Both the position numbers and the translations under genes were made by a program. Shown piece by piece: positions 56,270-64,000 of a stretch of DNA of 64,000 bases; the stretch's first letter is position 1; each line of letters opens with the position of its first letter. The DNA is taken from NCBI RefSeq assembly GCF_002368415.1, contig NZ_AP018290.1, forward strand, positions 5,097,614-5,161,613, in the 5' to 3' direction. The DNA is from Calothrix sp. NIES-4105. GTDB taxonomy: Bacteria > Cyanobacteriota > Cyanobacteriia > Cyanobacteriales > Nostocaceae. Under the pieces are notes generated by a model. That model did not search any database. It saw only the letters and a program-made list of their open reading frames with translations, and was not told the DNA's origin.

Positions 56270-57133
56270 ATGCCACTGATTTTAATTCAGGGTAAGTATA
56301 AAGTACTATCAACAGCCCCAGATGGTGACTCAATCCGTTTTTATCCCAATAATCCAGAATTGTGGAAAAAATTATCTACAAAAGTGCGCCCAAATAATTT
56401 TGGTGGCGCCCAGTTACGGTTAGATGCAATAGACGCACTAGAAACTCATTTTTCGCCGAGGGGGGGCATAGGAGTGCAGCATCAACCATTAAAGTATGCT
56501 CATGGTGCAGCGTCCGAACTGCTAAGTTATTTAGGATTTAAGGATATAACGCGCGGTAAGAGTGAGAAAATAACCTCGATTACGCCAGACGAAGTGCCAG
56601 GTTTCATATTGACTAGGTTTGCAGATACCTATGGTCGGGCTGTTGCGTTTGTATTTAAGGGAGAAATAAAACAAGAAGATGGTAGTGAGGTATTTTTAGA
56701 CAAATCACTATTACACAAGAGTGCAAATTACCATTTATTAAGTGAAGGACTTGCTTACCCGACTTTTTACTCAAAGTTGTATCCTGATGTCCGAAAAGAG
56801 TTGACTATAGCTACCGAAAAGGCACGTAAAGAATCAAAAGCTTTATGGAGTGAAGATAAAACTAATACAGGTTTTTCTGTAGAGAGCTTAAAAACTATTA
56901 CCGATGATGTAGTAATTTTACCTAAACTTTTCCGGCGCCTGTTAAGTTATCTAGCGATTAACGATGATAGTGTAGCGCTTGATGGATTTTCTAAATATTT
57001 AGATTCAAACGATGACAAAATTATAATCCTGCCTGACGGTCACGTCACAGGCTTTGATTTCGTCGTTAAAGTAGAAGGGCAGAAAATTAAGATGACACAG
57101 CAACCTGAAGATATTGTGTTTATTGAAAAATAA
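56270..57133 (+). CDS. Staphylococcal-nuclease-like (SNase/TNase) protein
   Basis: 287 residues, preceded by AAGGAG. The N-terminal half has the SNase OB-fold pattern: VLSTAPDGDSIRFYPN (D-G-D-S for the calcium site), AQLRLDAIDALETHF (R-L-x-x-I-D), TRFADTYGRAVAFVF (Y-G-R) and NYHLLSEGLAYPTFY. The catalytic Arg-Glu-Arg order is thus largely kept. The C-terminal 90 residues (TDDVVILPKLFRRLLSYLAI; IIILPDGHVTGFDFVVKVEG) are an extra domain. No signal peptide, so intracellular unless exported otherwise. Confidence 0.78.
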   Translation: MPLILIQGKYKVLSTAPDGDSIRFYPNNPELWKKLSTKVRPNNFGGAQLRLDAIDALETHFSPRGGIGVQHQPLKYAHGAASELLSYLGFKDITRGKSEKITSITPDEVPGFILTRFADTYGRAVAFVFKGEIKQEDGSEVFLDKSLLHKSANYHLLSEGLAYPTFYSKLYPDVRKELTIATEKARKESKALWSEDKTNTGFSVESLKTITDDVVILPKLFRRLLSYLAINDDSVALDGFSKYLDSNDDKIIILPDGHVTGFDFVVKVEGQKIKMTQQPEDIVFIEK

Positions 57134-57135
57134 AG

Positions 57136-57267
57136 CTAGTGCTTCATGTCATAAATAATGATGAGTTGGGTACGTAGTTGGGCTTTAGCCCTCTAGAAAT
57201 GTCAATACCTTTTTACGCTCTTTGCGCTACTACGTACCTATTAAAATCAATGACATAGAGTACTACT
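57136..57267. repeat. ACTAGT-type palindromic element, copy C
   Basis: Starts CTAGTGCTTCATGTCATAA and ends AATGACATAGAGTACTACT. The inner stem GGGTACGTAGT / ACTACGTACC is specific to this copy. It is related to the elements at 27931 and 28046. A further hairpin ACTACTGGTT / AACCAGTAGT follows at 57261-57285. Confidence 0.7.
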
Positions 57268-57539
57268 GGTTCGCTTAACCAGTAGTACCACTTCTACTGG
57301 CACCGATAGTCCATGTCAGTTACATCCGTTTATCATCTATTGCCAGCGAATGCTAAGTTATAACTTAAACGTCAACTTGAATTTATGGGCGCCTGTAATT
57401 TAAGTATTTAGATATTTAACTATCTAGAACTTAATAAATATCGGCGCCTGTTATAGTTATAAATATTCAACTTAGAAGCGTGTAATAAATCACCTATTAA
57501 ATGGGAAATAAGTAATAATCCCTAATTCCTAAAACCTTG

Positions 57540-57568
57540 GTAGAGACGCGATTAAATCGCGTCTCTAC
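57540..57568. repeat. GTAGAGACGCG palindrome at a gene 3' end
   Basis: Arms GTAGAGACGCGATT / AATCGCGTCTCTAC with one central A. Two more GCGTCTC pieces follow (57570-57591), up to the stop of the kinase gene. Likely terminator; same family as 19009. Confidence 0.75.
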
Positions 57569-57591
57569 TTGCGTCTCAACTTGCGTCTCTA

Positions 57592-59358
57592 CTAATTGTC
57601 AGCAGAAGGACTATCTGTAGCTGTAGAACTACGTTCTTGCGACTGTTGAGTTGGGACAACAACATCCGAACGTTCAGATGATTTGGGTGCAGGTACAGTT
57701 GGCACTACTACAGAACCAGATGAATTTGACGGTGTGCTTTGCGATTTATTATTATTTGGTGATGTTTTAGCACGAGAATCACGCACTGTTCGTAATCTAT
57801 CTACTAGAGATGGACTTGGTGGGCTTGATGATGTACTTGAGTTAGAACCATTTGCACCACTGGAATTATTAGTGTTAGTGCCAGTACTTTCAGTGTTAGT
57901 ACGTTTTGGTGTGCTGTCGCTATCCGCAGCGCTGCCACTACTATTGTTGTTATTGTTGTTATAGTTTCTACGTCTTGTTGTAGTTGTATTGTTATCAGAA
58001 TTATCTGAGTTATCAGTTGAGCGATTTCTCGAATTTCTATTATTTGTGTTGGAATTATTATCGTCGTTATAAACACGGCGCCGTCTGCGTCGTACTGGAG
58101 TTGAGACAGGCGCCTCATCACGATTTGATGCCTTTTCTGAATTTGATGCTGCTTCGCTACTGGGGGATGGAGTTATTGGAGTTGGAGTTAAAGTTGGTGT
58201 GGTTGTATTAGATGCGGGGAAAATACCGCTTGATTGTTCTACTATCGGCTGTTGTGCCTTGTTACTCGCAGAATTTGAGGCAATCCGTATAGCACTAAAA
58301 CCTGCCGCAGCAGCTAGCATTGCAACCCCTGTACCGATAAATACTTTTGGCTTCAGTATTTTATCAGCAATAGCTTTAATAGCTTTGTCTTTATCTTGTT
58401 TTTCTTGTTTTTCTTGTAGTAATGGTTCTTGTGTGCCTAATTGCGTTACTGCAACAGAATTTAGATCAATATTAGATGGCTGTTGACTTGACAAATCTAT
58501 TGTTTGTACTGCATAAGTTGGCACGGGTTGCGGATAAGGACTACCAGTTGATGTAGGCAGTAAATTTAACCATTCAGCAACACTCGTCGGTCGAAATCTA
58601 GCATCAACAGCCATACCACGCATTATAGCTTGGTTAACAGCAGCACTTAGATGCGGTTGCAGTTCGCGTGGAGAAGGCATTTTCTCACGGTCACGTAATA
58701 ATGCTGGCATCGGAACAGTTGCCGTCAGCAATGTGTAAAGCGTTGCTGCTAACCCATAAACATCCGTTGCAGGTGTGCGGGCAGCTTGCGATAAATATTG
58801 TTCGATTGGAGAATATCCCTCAGAAACCATCCCCGTATGCGTTTGCCTCACTCCGCTATTAAATTCGCGCGCGATGCCAAAGTCAATAAGCACTACAGAT
58901 TGAGTACTGGAGCGAAGAATAATATTATCGGGCTTGATATCGCGGTGTAACAACCCGTTTTGATGGACTACTTCTAAAGCTGCCCCAACTTGGCGAATAT
59001 AATGAATAGCAGTTGCCTCATTTAAAGGAACTCCTGGAATTACATAAGCTTCTCCCAATGTTTCACCAGGAATATACTCCATCACCATGTATGGCAATGC
59101 CTCCTCGACAAAAAAGTCGCTAACCCGGACAATATTAGGGTGAACACAAGTTGCTAACCGTCGAGCTTCATCTTGGAATTGCTTCTCGAATTTAGCAAAA
59201 TCAGGATGCTGTCGCAGCTTTTCATTCAGGGTTTTAATCACCACCACCTGGTGAAGGTAATGATGAGTCGCTTTAAAGGTTATCCCAAAGCCACCCCGAC
59301 CAATCTCGTGATCAAGAGTATATTTGCCACCCTGCAAGGTTGTACCAGCAACTACCAT
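57592..59358 (-). CDS. Serine/threonine protein kinase with TM and low-complexity tail
   Basis: 588 residues. Hanks-type kinase domain (residues 10-270): [17 protein letters not shown] with the ATP Lys, [36 protein letters not shown] and [15 protein letters not shown] membrane helix (about 340-358, [19 protein letters not shown]) separates it from a Ser/Asn/Thr-rich tail of 200 residues, probably extracytoplasmic. Such kinases regulate stress or differentiation responses in filamentous cyanobacteria; the target is unknown. Confidence 0.93.
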   Translation of the reverse strand: MVVAGTTLQGGKYTLDHEIGRGGFGITFKATHHYLHQVVVIKTLNEKLRQHPDFAKFEKQFQDEARRLATCVHPNIVRVSDFFVEEALPYMVMEYIPGETLGEAYVIPGVPLNEATAIHYIRQVGAALEVVHQNGLLHRDIKPDNIILRSSTQSVVLIDFGIAREFNSGVRQTHTGMVSEGYSPIEQYLSQAARTPATDVYGLAATLYTLLTATVPMPALLRDREKMPSPRELQPHLSAAVNQAIMRGMAVDARFRPTSVAEWLNLLPTSTGSPYPQPVPTYAVQTIDLSSQQPSNIDLNSVAVTQLGTQEPLLQEKQEKQDKDKAIKAIADKILKPKVFIGTGVAMLAAAAGFSAIRIASNSASNKAQQPIVEQSSGIFPASNTTTPTLTPTPITPSPSSEAASNSEKASNRDEAPVSTPVRRRRRRVYNDDNNSNTNNRNSRNRSTDNSDNSDNNTTTTRRRNYNNNNNNSSGSAADSDSTPKRTNTESTGTNTNNSSGANGSNSSTSSSPPSPSLVDRLRTVRDSRAKTSPNNNKSQSTPSNSSGSVVVPTVPAPKSSERSDVVVPTQQSQERSSTATDSPSADN

Positions 59359-59641
59359 AGCGATTTTAGATTTGAGGTTTGCTTTTTGAATTCGTCAGTT
59401 GTTAGATTTATTTGATTGTAGATGACCCACAGCTATTCACCTTGTTCTTAAGTACGAAATTTCAAATCCGTAACTCAAGACAAAAGCACACGCACCCTAA
59501 TTATGATCTTTTAATTAGGAAAATAGGGATCAAAAAGTAACAATATAGCACGATTTAATTTTTTTTACTGACTACACCCAAACAATCACCCTAAAACGCT
59601 TTCACTAAATTGATTTAGTAACACGCATTTAAATCTAGATT

Positions 59642-60778
59642 TCAAACTAAACGCTGCCTCAACCATAACGCAAGCAATGGAAGCGCTAATTTATACCCTT
59701 GCTCGGCGCCATAAATTAAGCCCTTATGCTGTAGCCCAACTAATGCGCCTTGAAGACTACCACCGCGAGATAAACCATGTTTTTGAATATACTCACGGCT
59801 TTGTGGTTTTTCCGTAGGGTCGCAAGCTAATGCTTCGAGTAAGTGAACCTGGTTAGGAGGTAGAAGCATTAGCAATGATTCAAAGGTGATAGATAAATCT
59901 TTGAGTAATCCTTGGATGGCATCATGCACTGCTTTCTCGGTAACTAATCCATCTGGGCGCCGCACGGATTGAATGCGACGAATCAATGCCATCGCATCAC
60001 CAATATGTCCTTGTACGGCATCTAAAAATAACTGCAGCGCTTTAGAGCGTGAGTCAAAGGTTAACCCTTGAGCATGTAAAATCTCTCTCGCCCAAACTGC
60101 AATTACATCTCTAACCAGAGGCGCCAACCTTAAGGTTTCTAAGGGGTAATCGCTCTCTTCGGCGTGAGTACTACCCTCAGCAATTGTTGCAACTAATACA
60201 TAGCTAACGTAAGTTTGAGCTTTGATCTCGCGTCGCAGTGTTGCTTCCCATAAACCGTTTTTATCCCACGACCGAATATGAGGAAAAGTATGCAAAATCA
60301 AAACAACACGCTTTTCGTCAGCCGATGCGATTTGTTGCGGTAATTTGACCAGCAGTTCAAACGCTTGCCACAACTGCCTTGAGTTTAAACCACGTGTGAG
60401 CGAAAGCTTACATGAAGTTTCCAAAGCATCGAATCTAAAATACTCTCTCGCTGTTTCATTAACCCAACTTTTAATTTGTGAGAAGTGAAAATTTTGACTC
60501 ACTGCTTCCGCAAGCAATTGCAAGAAACGTTCACCATCAGTCGCGCGGATGCAGTCGATTTCTAAAACAATCGCTCCTACTTCCTTCGCTGCTGAACGCA
60601 CTAAGGTACGGCGCCCGCTACCAGGCACCCCCGCAATCAATAAATCACCGTCCTGTGCCAAAACCTCAACAATGCGTTGAAATTCAGCCGAACGTCCAAT
60701 AAGTTCTAATCGAACAGACAAATTCAAATACACGCGCTTTCTGCCTTCAACCCAAGCTGTATCGCAAAGCATACTCAC
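59642..60778 (-). CDS. P-loop ATPase (STAND/ORC-like), Walker A with Arg for Lys
   Basis: 378 residues. LELIGRSAEFQRIVEVLAQD then LLIAGVPGSGRRTLVRSAAK: the P-loop has G-S-G-R-R-T where G-K-T/S is normal. The Walker B-like segment is RVVLILHTFPHI, with no acidic pair. A C-terminal winged-helix-like part (LLEALACDPTEKPQSREYIQ; LSRGGSLQGALVGLQHKGLI) resembles archaeal ATPase/ORC1 proteins. Loss of both Walker residues suggests a nucleotide-binding but non-hydrolysing regulator. Its 3' end lies 284 bases upstream of the kinase start; cotranscription is uncertain. Confidence 0.75.
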   Translation of the reverse strand: MSMLCDTAWVEGRKRVYLNLSVRLELIGRSAEFQRIVEVLAQDGDLLIAGVPGSGRRTLVRSAAKEVGAIVLEIDCIRATDGERFLQLLAEAVSQNFHFSQIKSWVNETAREYFRFDALETSCKLSLTRGLNSRQLWQAFELLVKLPQQIASADEKRVVLILHTFPHIRSWDKNGLWEATLRREIKAQTYVSYVLVATIAEGSTHAEESDYPLETLRLAPLVRDVIAVWAREILHAQGLTFDSRSKALQLFLDAVQGHIGDAMALIRRIQSVRRPDGLVTEKAVHDAIQGLLKDLSITFESLLMLLPPNQVHLLEALACDPTEKPQSREYIQKHGLSRGGSLQGALVGLQHKGLIYGAEQGYKLALPLLALWLRQRLV

Positions 60779-61100
60779 TCCACTAGTTTATCGGCAACAA
60801 CCATTGGTAAAATTTATGCAAATTATTCAAAATCAAAGGTGTTATATCTAAATCAGCACTTATAGTTAGTGCTAATCATTATTTAACACATATTTTAAGA
60901 TTATTTGTAAATTAATTCCCAGGTAATTAAGTTACATTTGCTTTCGGAGTACGGAGTGCAATTTAAATATAAACAAATCATTAAGAAAATTTATGCTAAG
61001 TATCGAAAAAAAACAAGTGTTGGTTCGTAGCTAGCACTAAAAAAACGTGTTAAAAAGTATTTAACACAGATTTTTAAGGATAGCTCAAAGGAAAATAATC
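60779..61100. other. Divergent intergenic region with operator-like palindrome
   Basis: Between the P-loop ATPase gene and the P-type ATPase gene. AT-rich, no gene. It includes the palindrome at 61047-61067 and the pairing AGCAC / GTGCT at about 60855-60873. Confidence 0.6.
61047..61067. promoter_or_regulatory. Palindrome GTGTTAAA / TTTAACAC before the P-type ATPase
   Basis: Eight-base arms around AAGTA, 33 bases before the start codon. A half-site TTTAACACA recurs at 60882-60890. It may be a repressor operator for the ATPase gene. Confidence 0.45.
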
Positions 61101-63848
61101 ATGGTGCAGGTAGTATCTGCGGTCGGACTGCCCTCTGGACAGCCTAAAGTTTGGCATTCAATGGAGGTAGAGGAAGCACTATCACTCCTAAAGACTACTT
61201 CCGATGGAGGTTTAAGCCATTTTGATATTAAGCAGCGTGTTGAGAAGTACGGCGCCAACGAGTTAAAGGCAAAAAAAGGTAAGCCAGTATGGTTAAAATT
61301 TTTACAACAATATAACCAGCCATTACTAATTGTCTTACTGTGTGCGGGGTTATTAAAAGCGTTGTCAGGAAGTTATGTAAATGCGGGAGTGATTTGGGGT
61401 GTTACGACAACCAATGCGTTCATTAGCTTTATCCAAGAATCGAAGGCAGAAGGTGCAATTGAGGCACTTGCGAACGCAATTACTACCGAGACCACGGTTA
61501 TCCGCGATGGGCAGAAAGTTCGTATTCCTTCACGTGAGTTAGTACCTGGAGATGTAGTTGTACTAATTTCTGGTGATAAAGTTCCTGCTGACTTACGCTT
61601 AGTACAAGCTAAAAATCTTCAAGTTGACGAGTCAGGTTTAACTGGTGAATCTGTAGCTGTTGAGAAGCATGTCGATATCCTAAACCCAGAAACACCTCTT
61701 GCCGAGCGTCGAAACATGGCATATGCGGGTGGTTTTGTGACGTTTGGGCAAGCTGTAGGTGTTGTTGTCGCAACAGGAAATGAGACAGAAACCGGGAAAA
61801 TTTCCCAGTTAATGGATAAACACACAAACCTGACAACACCGCTAACTCGTAAGTTCGATAAATTTAGCCATAATTGGCTGCGTGTGGTTTTAGCGTTAGC
61901 GACATTAACATTTGTTGTTGGACTTAGCACCAAGGGTTTCCAAGATGCTCTTGAAGCTGCTGTTGCTCTAACTGTCGGCGCCATTCCTGAAGGTTTACCC
62001 GCAGTAATGACGGTAACTCTAGCAATCGGTGTTTCCCGAATGGCTCGGCGACATGCAATTGTTCGGAAGTTGCCAGCTGTAGAAACTTTGGGTAGTGCAA
62101 CTGTTATTTGCTCTGATAAAACGGGCACTTTGACTGAAAATCAGATGACTGTCCAAGGAATTTATGCGAGTGGGCATCAATATGCTTTGACAGGAGTAGG
62201 ATATGCACCATCCGGCGAGATTCTGCGTGATGAAAGACCAGTTAATCTAAATAGTGATAAAGGTTTACAAGAAACTTTATTGGCTGGAATACTTTGTAAC
62301 GATTCTCAACTTGAATATAAAGATGATAGATGGGTAGTAATGGGCGACCCTACCGAAGGCGCCTTAATAGCTTCGGCGAACAAAGCTGGATTTAATCAGG
62401 CTTCCCTGACTCGTCAGATGCCTCGAATTGACACAATTCCTTTCGAGTCAGACTATCAATACATGGCGACGTTACACAGTACACCAGCAGGCAAAATAAT
62501 TTACGTCAAAGGCTCGGTTGAATCAATATTGAAGCGCTGTAGCGGAATGCTCAACAGCGAAGGTCAAAAGCGTCCGATGGATTGTGTAGAGACATTAAAC
62601 CAAACTAGTATCGAGCGCGAAGTAAATATCATGGCACGCCAGGGTTTGCGTGTACTAGCACTAGCGAAAAAGAATGTACCTGATAGCCAAAACACTGTAG
62701 ACCACCATGATATTGAGAAGGGACTAGTTTTCCTTGGTTTGCAAGGGATGATTGACCCACCGCGCGAAAGTGCTATTAAAGCTGTACATGCTTGTCAACA
62801 AGCAGGTATTCAGGTCAAGATGATAACGGGAGACCATGCTGTAACTGCACAAGCAATTGCTCGACGCATGGGCATGGGTAAAAACGGTTCGGTACTCGCA
62901 TTTACTGGCGCCGAGTTATCCAAGATGGATAAAACAGAACTGGCGCAGGTGGCAGAGGAAGGTGTAGTATTTGCCCGTGTGGCGCCAGAGCAAAAGCTGC
63001 GTTTAGTTGAAGCATTACAGTCAAAAGGCGAAGTTGTAGCAATGACGGGTGATGGTGTGAATGACGCACCTGCATTGAAACAAGCTGATATCGGTATTGC
63101 AATGGGTGGTGCAGGTACAGAAGTAGCAAAAGAAGCATCAGACATGTTGCTTACCGATGATAACTTTGCCTCAATTGAAGCAGCAATTGAGGAAGGACGG
63201 TCAGTTTATAAAAACCTTCTCAAAGCGATTTGCTTCATTCTCCCTGTAAATGGTGGGGAGTCGATGACAGTATTACTTAGTACCTTGTTAGCAAGAGACT
63301 TACCTATCCTGTCTTTACAAATATTGTGGCTGAACATATTAAACTCCATCACAATGACTGTACCTTTGGCATTTGAACCCAAGGCAGCAAACGTGATGAA
63401 GCAGGCGCCGAGAAATCCAAACGAGCCAATTCTTTCAGGCAGCCGAATTAAGCGAATTCTACTAATATCCCTGTTCAACTGGATTGTAATATTTGGTGTA
63501 TTTGAATACTTCCGCGCGACAACAGGTAATTTGGCTTTAGCACGGACAATGGCTATTAACTCACTCATTGCCGGACGGATTTTCTACATGCTCAGTATCA
63601 GCCAATTAATTCCTAATTTAATCGCCAAGATGGACGGAACCATCGAAGAAAACGTAGATATTCCCGCAATTGGATTTGGAATCATTGGAGCAATATTACT
63701 ACAAATCGTCTTCGCCCATGTGCCATTAATTAACCAAGTCTTTGAAACGGCGCCTCTCAGTTTCCAACAATGGTTATTATGCTTAGGAATTGGTTCACCA
63801 ATGATTTTATGGGCAGCCCTAGCTAACAAGATTGACCCTCCAAATTAA
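61101..63848 (+). CDS. P-type calcium/cation-transporting ATPase (P2-type, PacL-like)
   Basis: 915 residues. Cation-ATPase N-terminal domain (WHSMEVEEALSLLKTTSDGG), actuator TGES (LTGESVAVEK), membrane site PEGLPAVMTVTLAIG, phosphorylation site SDKTGTLTENQMTV, MTGDGVNDAPALKQADIGIA hinge and ten membrane helices. PEGLPA is typical of Ca2+-type (P2A) pumps and PMR1-like Mn pumps. It probably exports Ca2+ or Mn2+. A ribosome site AAAGGA lies ten bases upstream and a palindrome before it. No GATC seen in the whole gene. Confidence 0.95.
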   Translation: MVQVVSAVGLPSGQPKVWHSMEVEEALSLLKTTSDGGLSHFDIKQRVEKYGANELKAKKGKPVWLKFLQQYNQPLLIVLLCAGLLKALSGSYVNAGVIWGVTTTNAFISFIQESKAEGAIEALANAITTETTVIRDGQKVRIPSRELVPGDVVVLISGDKVPADLRLVQAKNLQVDESGLTGESVAVEKHVDILNPETPLAERRNMAYAGGFVTFGQAVGVVVATGNETETGKISQLMDKHTNLTTPLTRKFDKFSHNWLRVVLALATLTFVVGLSTKGFQDALEAAVALTVGAIPEGLPAVMTVTLAIGVSRMARRHAIVRKLPAVETLGSATVICSDKTGTLTENQMTVQGIYASGHQYALTGVGYAPSGEILRDERPVNLNSDKGLQETLLAGILCNDSQLEYKDDRWVVMGDPTEGALIASANKAGFNQASLTRQMPRIDTIPFESDYQYMATLHSTPAGKIIYVKGSVESILKRCSGMLNSEGQKRPMDCVETLNQTSIEREVNIMARQGLRVLALAKKNVPDSQNTVDHHDIEKGLVFLGLQGMIDPPRESAIKAVHACQQAGIQVKMITGDHAVTAQAIARRMGMGKNGSVLAFTGAELSKMDKTELAQVAEEGVVFARVAPEQKLRLVEALQSKGEVVAMTGDGVNDAPALKQADIGIAMGGAGTEVAKEASDMLLTDDNFASIEAAIEEGRSVYKNLLKAICFILPVNGGESMTVLLSTLLARDLPILSLQILWLNILNSITMTVPLAFEPKAANVMKQAPRNPNEPILSGSRIKRILLISLFNWIVIFGVFEYFRATTGNLALARTMAINSLIAGRIFYMLSISQLIPNLIAKMDGTIEENVDIPAIGFGIIGAILLQIVFAHVPLINQVFETAPLSFQQWLLCLGIGSPMILWAALANKIDPPN

Positions 63849-63873
63849 ATCACTTCTCATATTTTGCCTCTAG

Positions 63874-63904
63874 AAACCCGACTTATGTAAGTAGTCGGGT
63901 TTTT
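63874..63904 (+). terminator. Rho-independent terminator of the P-type ATPase
   Basis: AAACCCGACT and AGTCGGGTTTTT form a strong GC stem with a T run, 25 bases after the stop codon. Confidence 0.85.
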
Positions 63905-64000
63905 AATGCTTGATGTTATTCTTCATTCAAAATCATGCTTATCCTTGTCTTTATCTTTATTTTTTAGCCCCAGTATCAAAGGTGTCACAGCCGTAATCAA

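Noticed and set aside
57683-58486. Several plus-strand frames
   Set aside because: Shadows of the Ser/Asn-rich kinase tail on the minus strand.

Overview
The window looks like chromosomal DNA of a filamentous cyanobacterium, most likely Nostocales-like. GC content is low (about 40% by impression). It carries typical cyanobacterial families: ferredoxin-type sulfite reductase, DUF3155, DUF3611, a cofactor-assembly-of-complex-C (CCB-type) protein, DUF2358, pentapeptide-repeat proteins, an SLH protein and an ethylene-receptor-like kinase. It also has heptamer tandem repeats and many dispersed intergenic palindromes. No rRNA or CRISPR array was seen; there is one tRNA, tRNA-Arg(UCU).

Layout. 0-2 kb: a decayed TnpB-type gene. 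2-9 kb: a secreted glycosidase-like protein, then a three-gene oxidoreductase operon divergent from a LysR regulator across a perfect operator-like palindrome, then two small stress-type proteins. 9.3-16.8 kb: an accessory island. It holds a stop-interrupted XRE gene, a frameshifted acetyltransferase, a truncated DUF6745-like gene, a type IIG restriction-modification fragment overlapping an ATPase that may carry a HEPN-like tail, a NucS-like nuclease remnant and two orphan genes. 17-23 kb: hypAB, a retropepsin-like gene flanked by a duplicated hypB tail, and a PaoABC-like molybdenum aldehyde oxidoreductase operon. 23-32 kb: acetyltransferase, sir, an outer-membrane-like protein, ADP-ribosylglycohydrolase, cutA, a conserved membrane/HTH pair and the tRNA. 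32-39 kb: two paralogous secreted proteins (one with SLH domains), a local tandem duplication at the end of the second, a histidine kinase, DUF3155, CCB and PadR genes. 39-47 kb: DUF3611, serS, rseP-nth, rpsN, aat and pentapeptide proteins. 47-64 kb: a hydrolase, a second GHL10 protein, DUF2358, an ethylene-receptor-like kinase with a lipoprotein, a degenerate kinase-like protein, a DMT transporter, a dioxygenase, an SNase-like protein, a Ser/Thr kinase, a P-loop ATPase and a Ca-type P-ATPase.

The strongest genome-scale signal is in word use. The cyanobacterial HIP1 octamer GCGATCGC was not found. Instead GGCGCC occurs about 110 times, roughly 25-fold above chance, while GATC is depleted about tenfold. 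GGCGCC is nearly missing from the TnpB region and from the 10.5-16.8 kb island, which marks these as probable foreign DNA. All counts were made by eye and should be recomputed.
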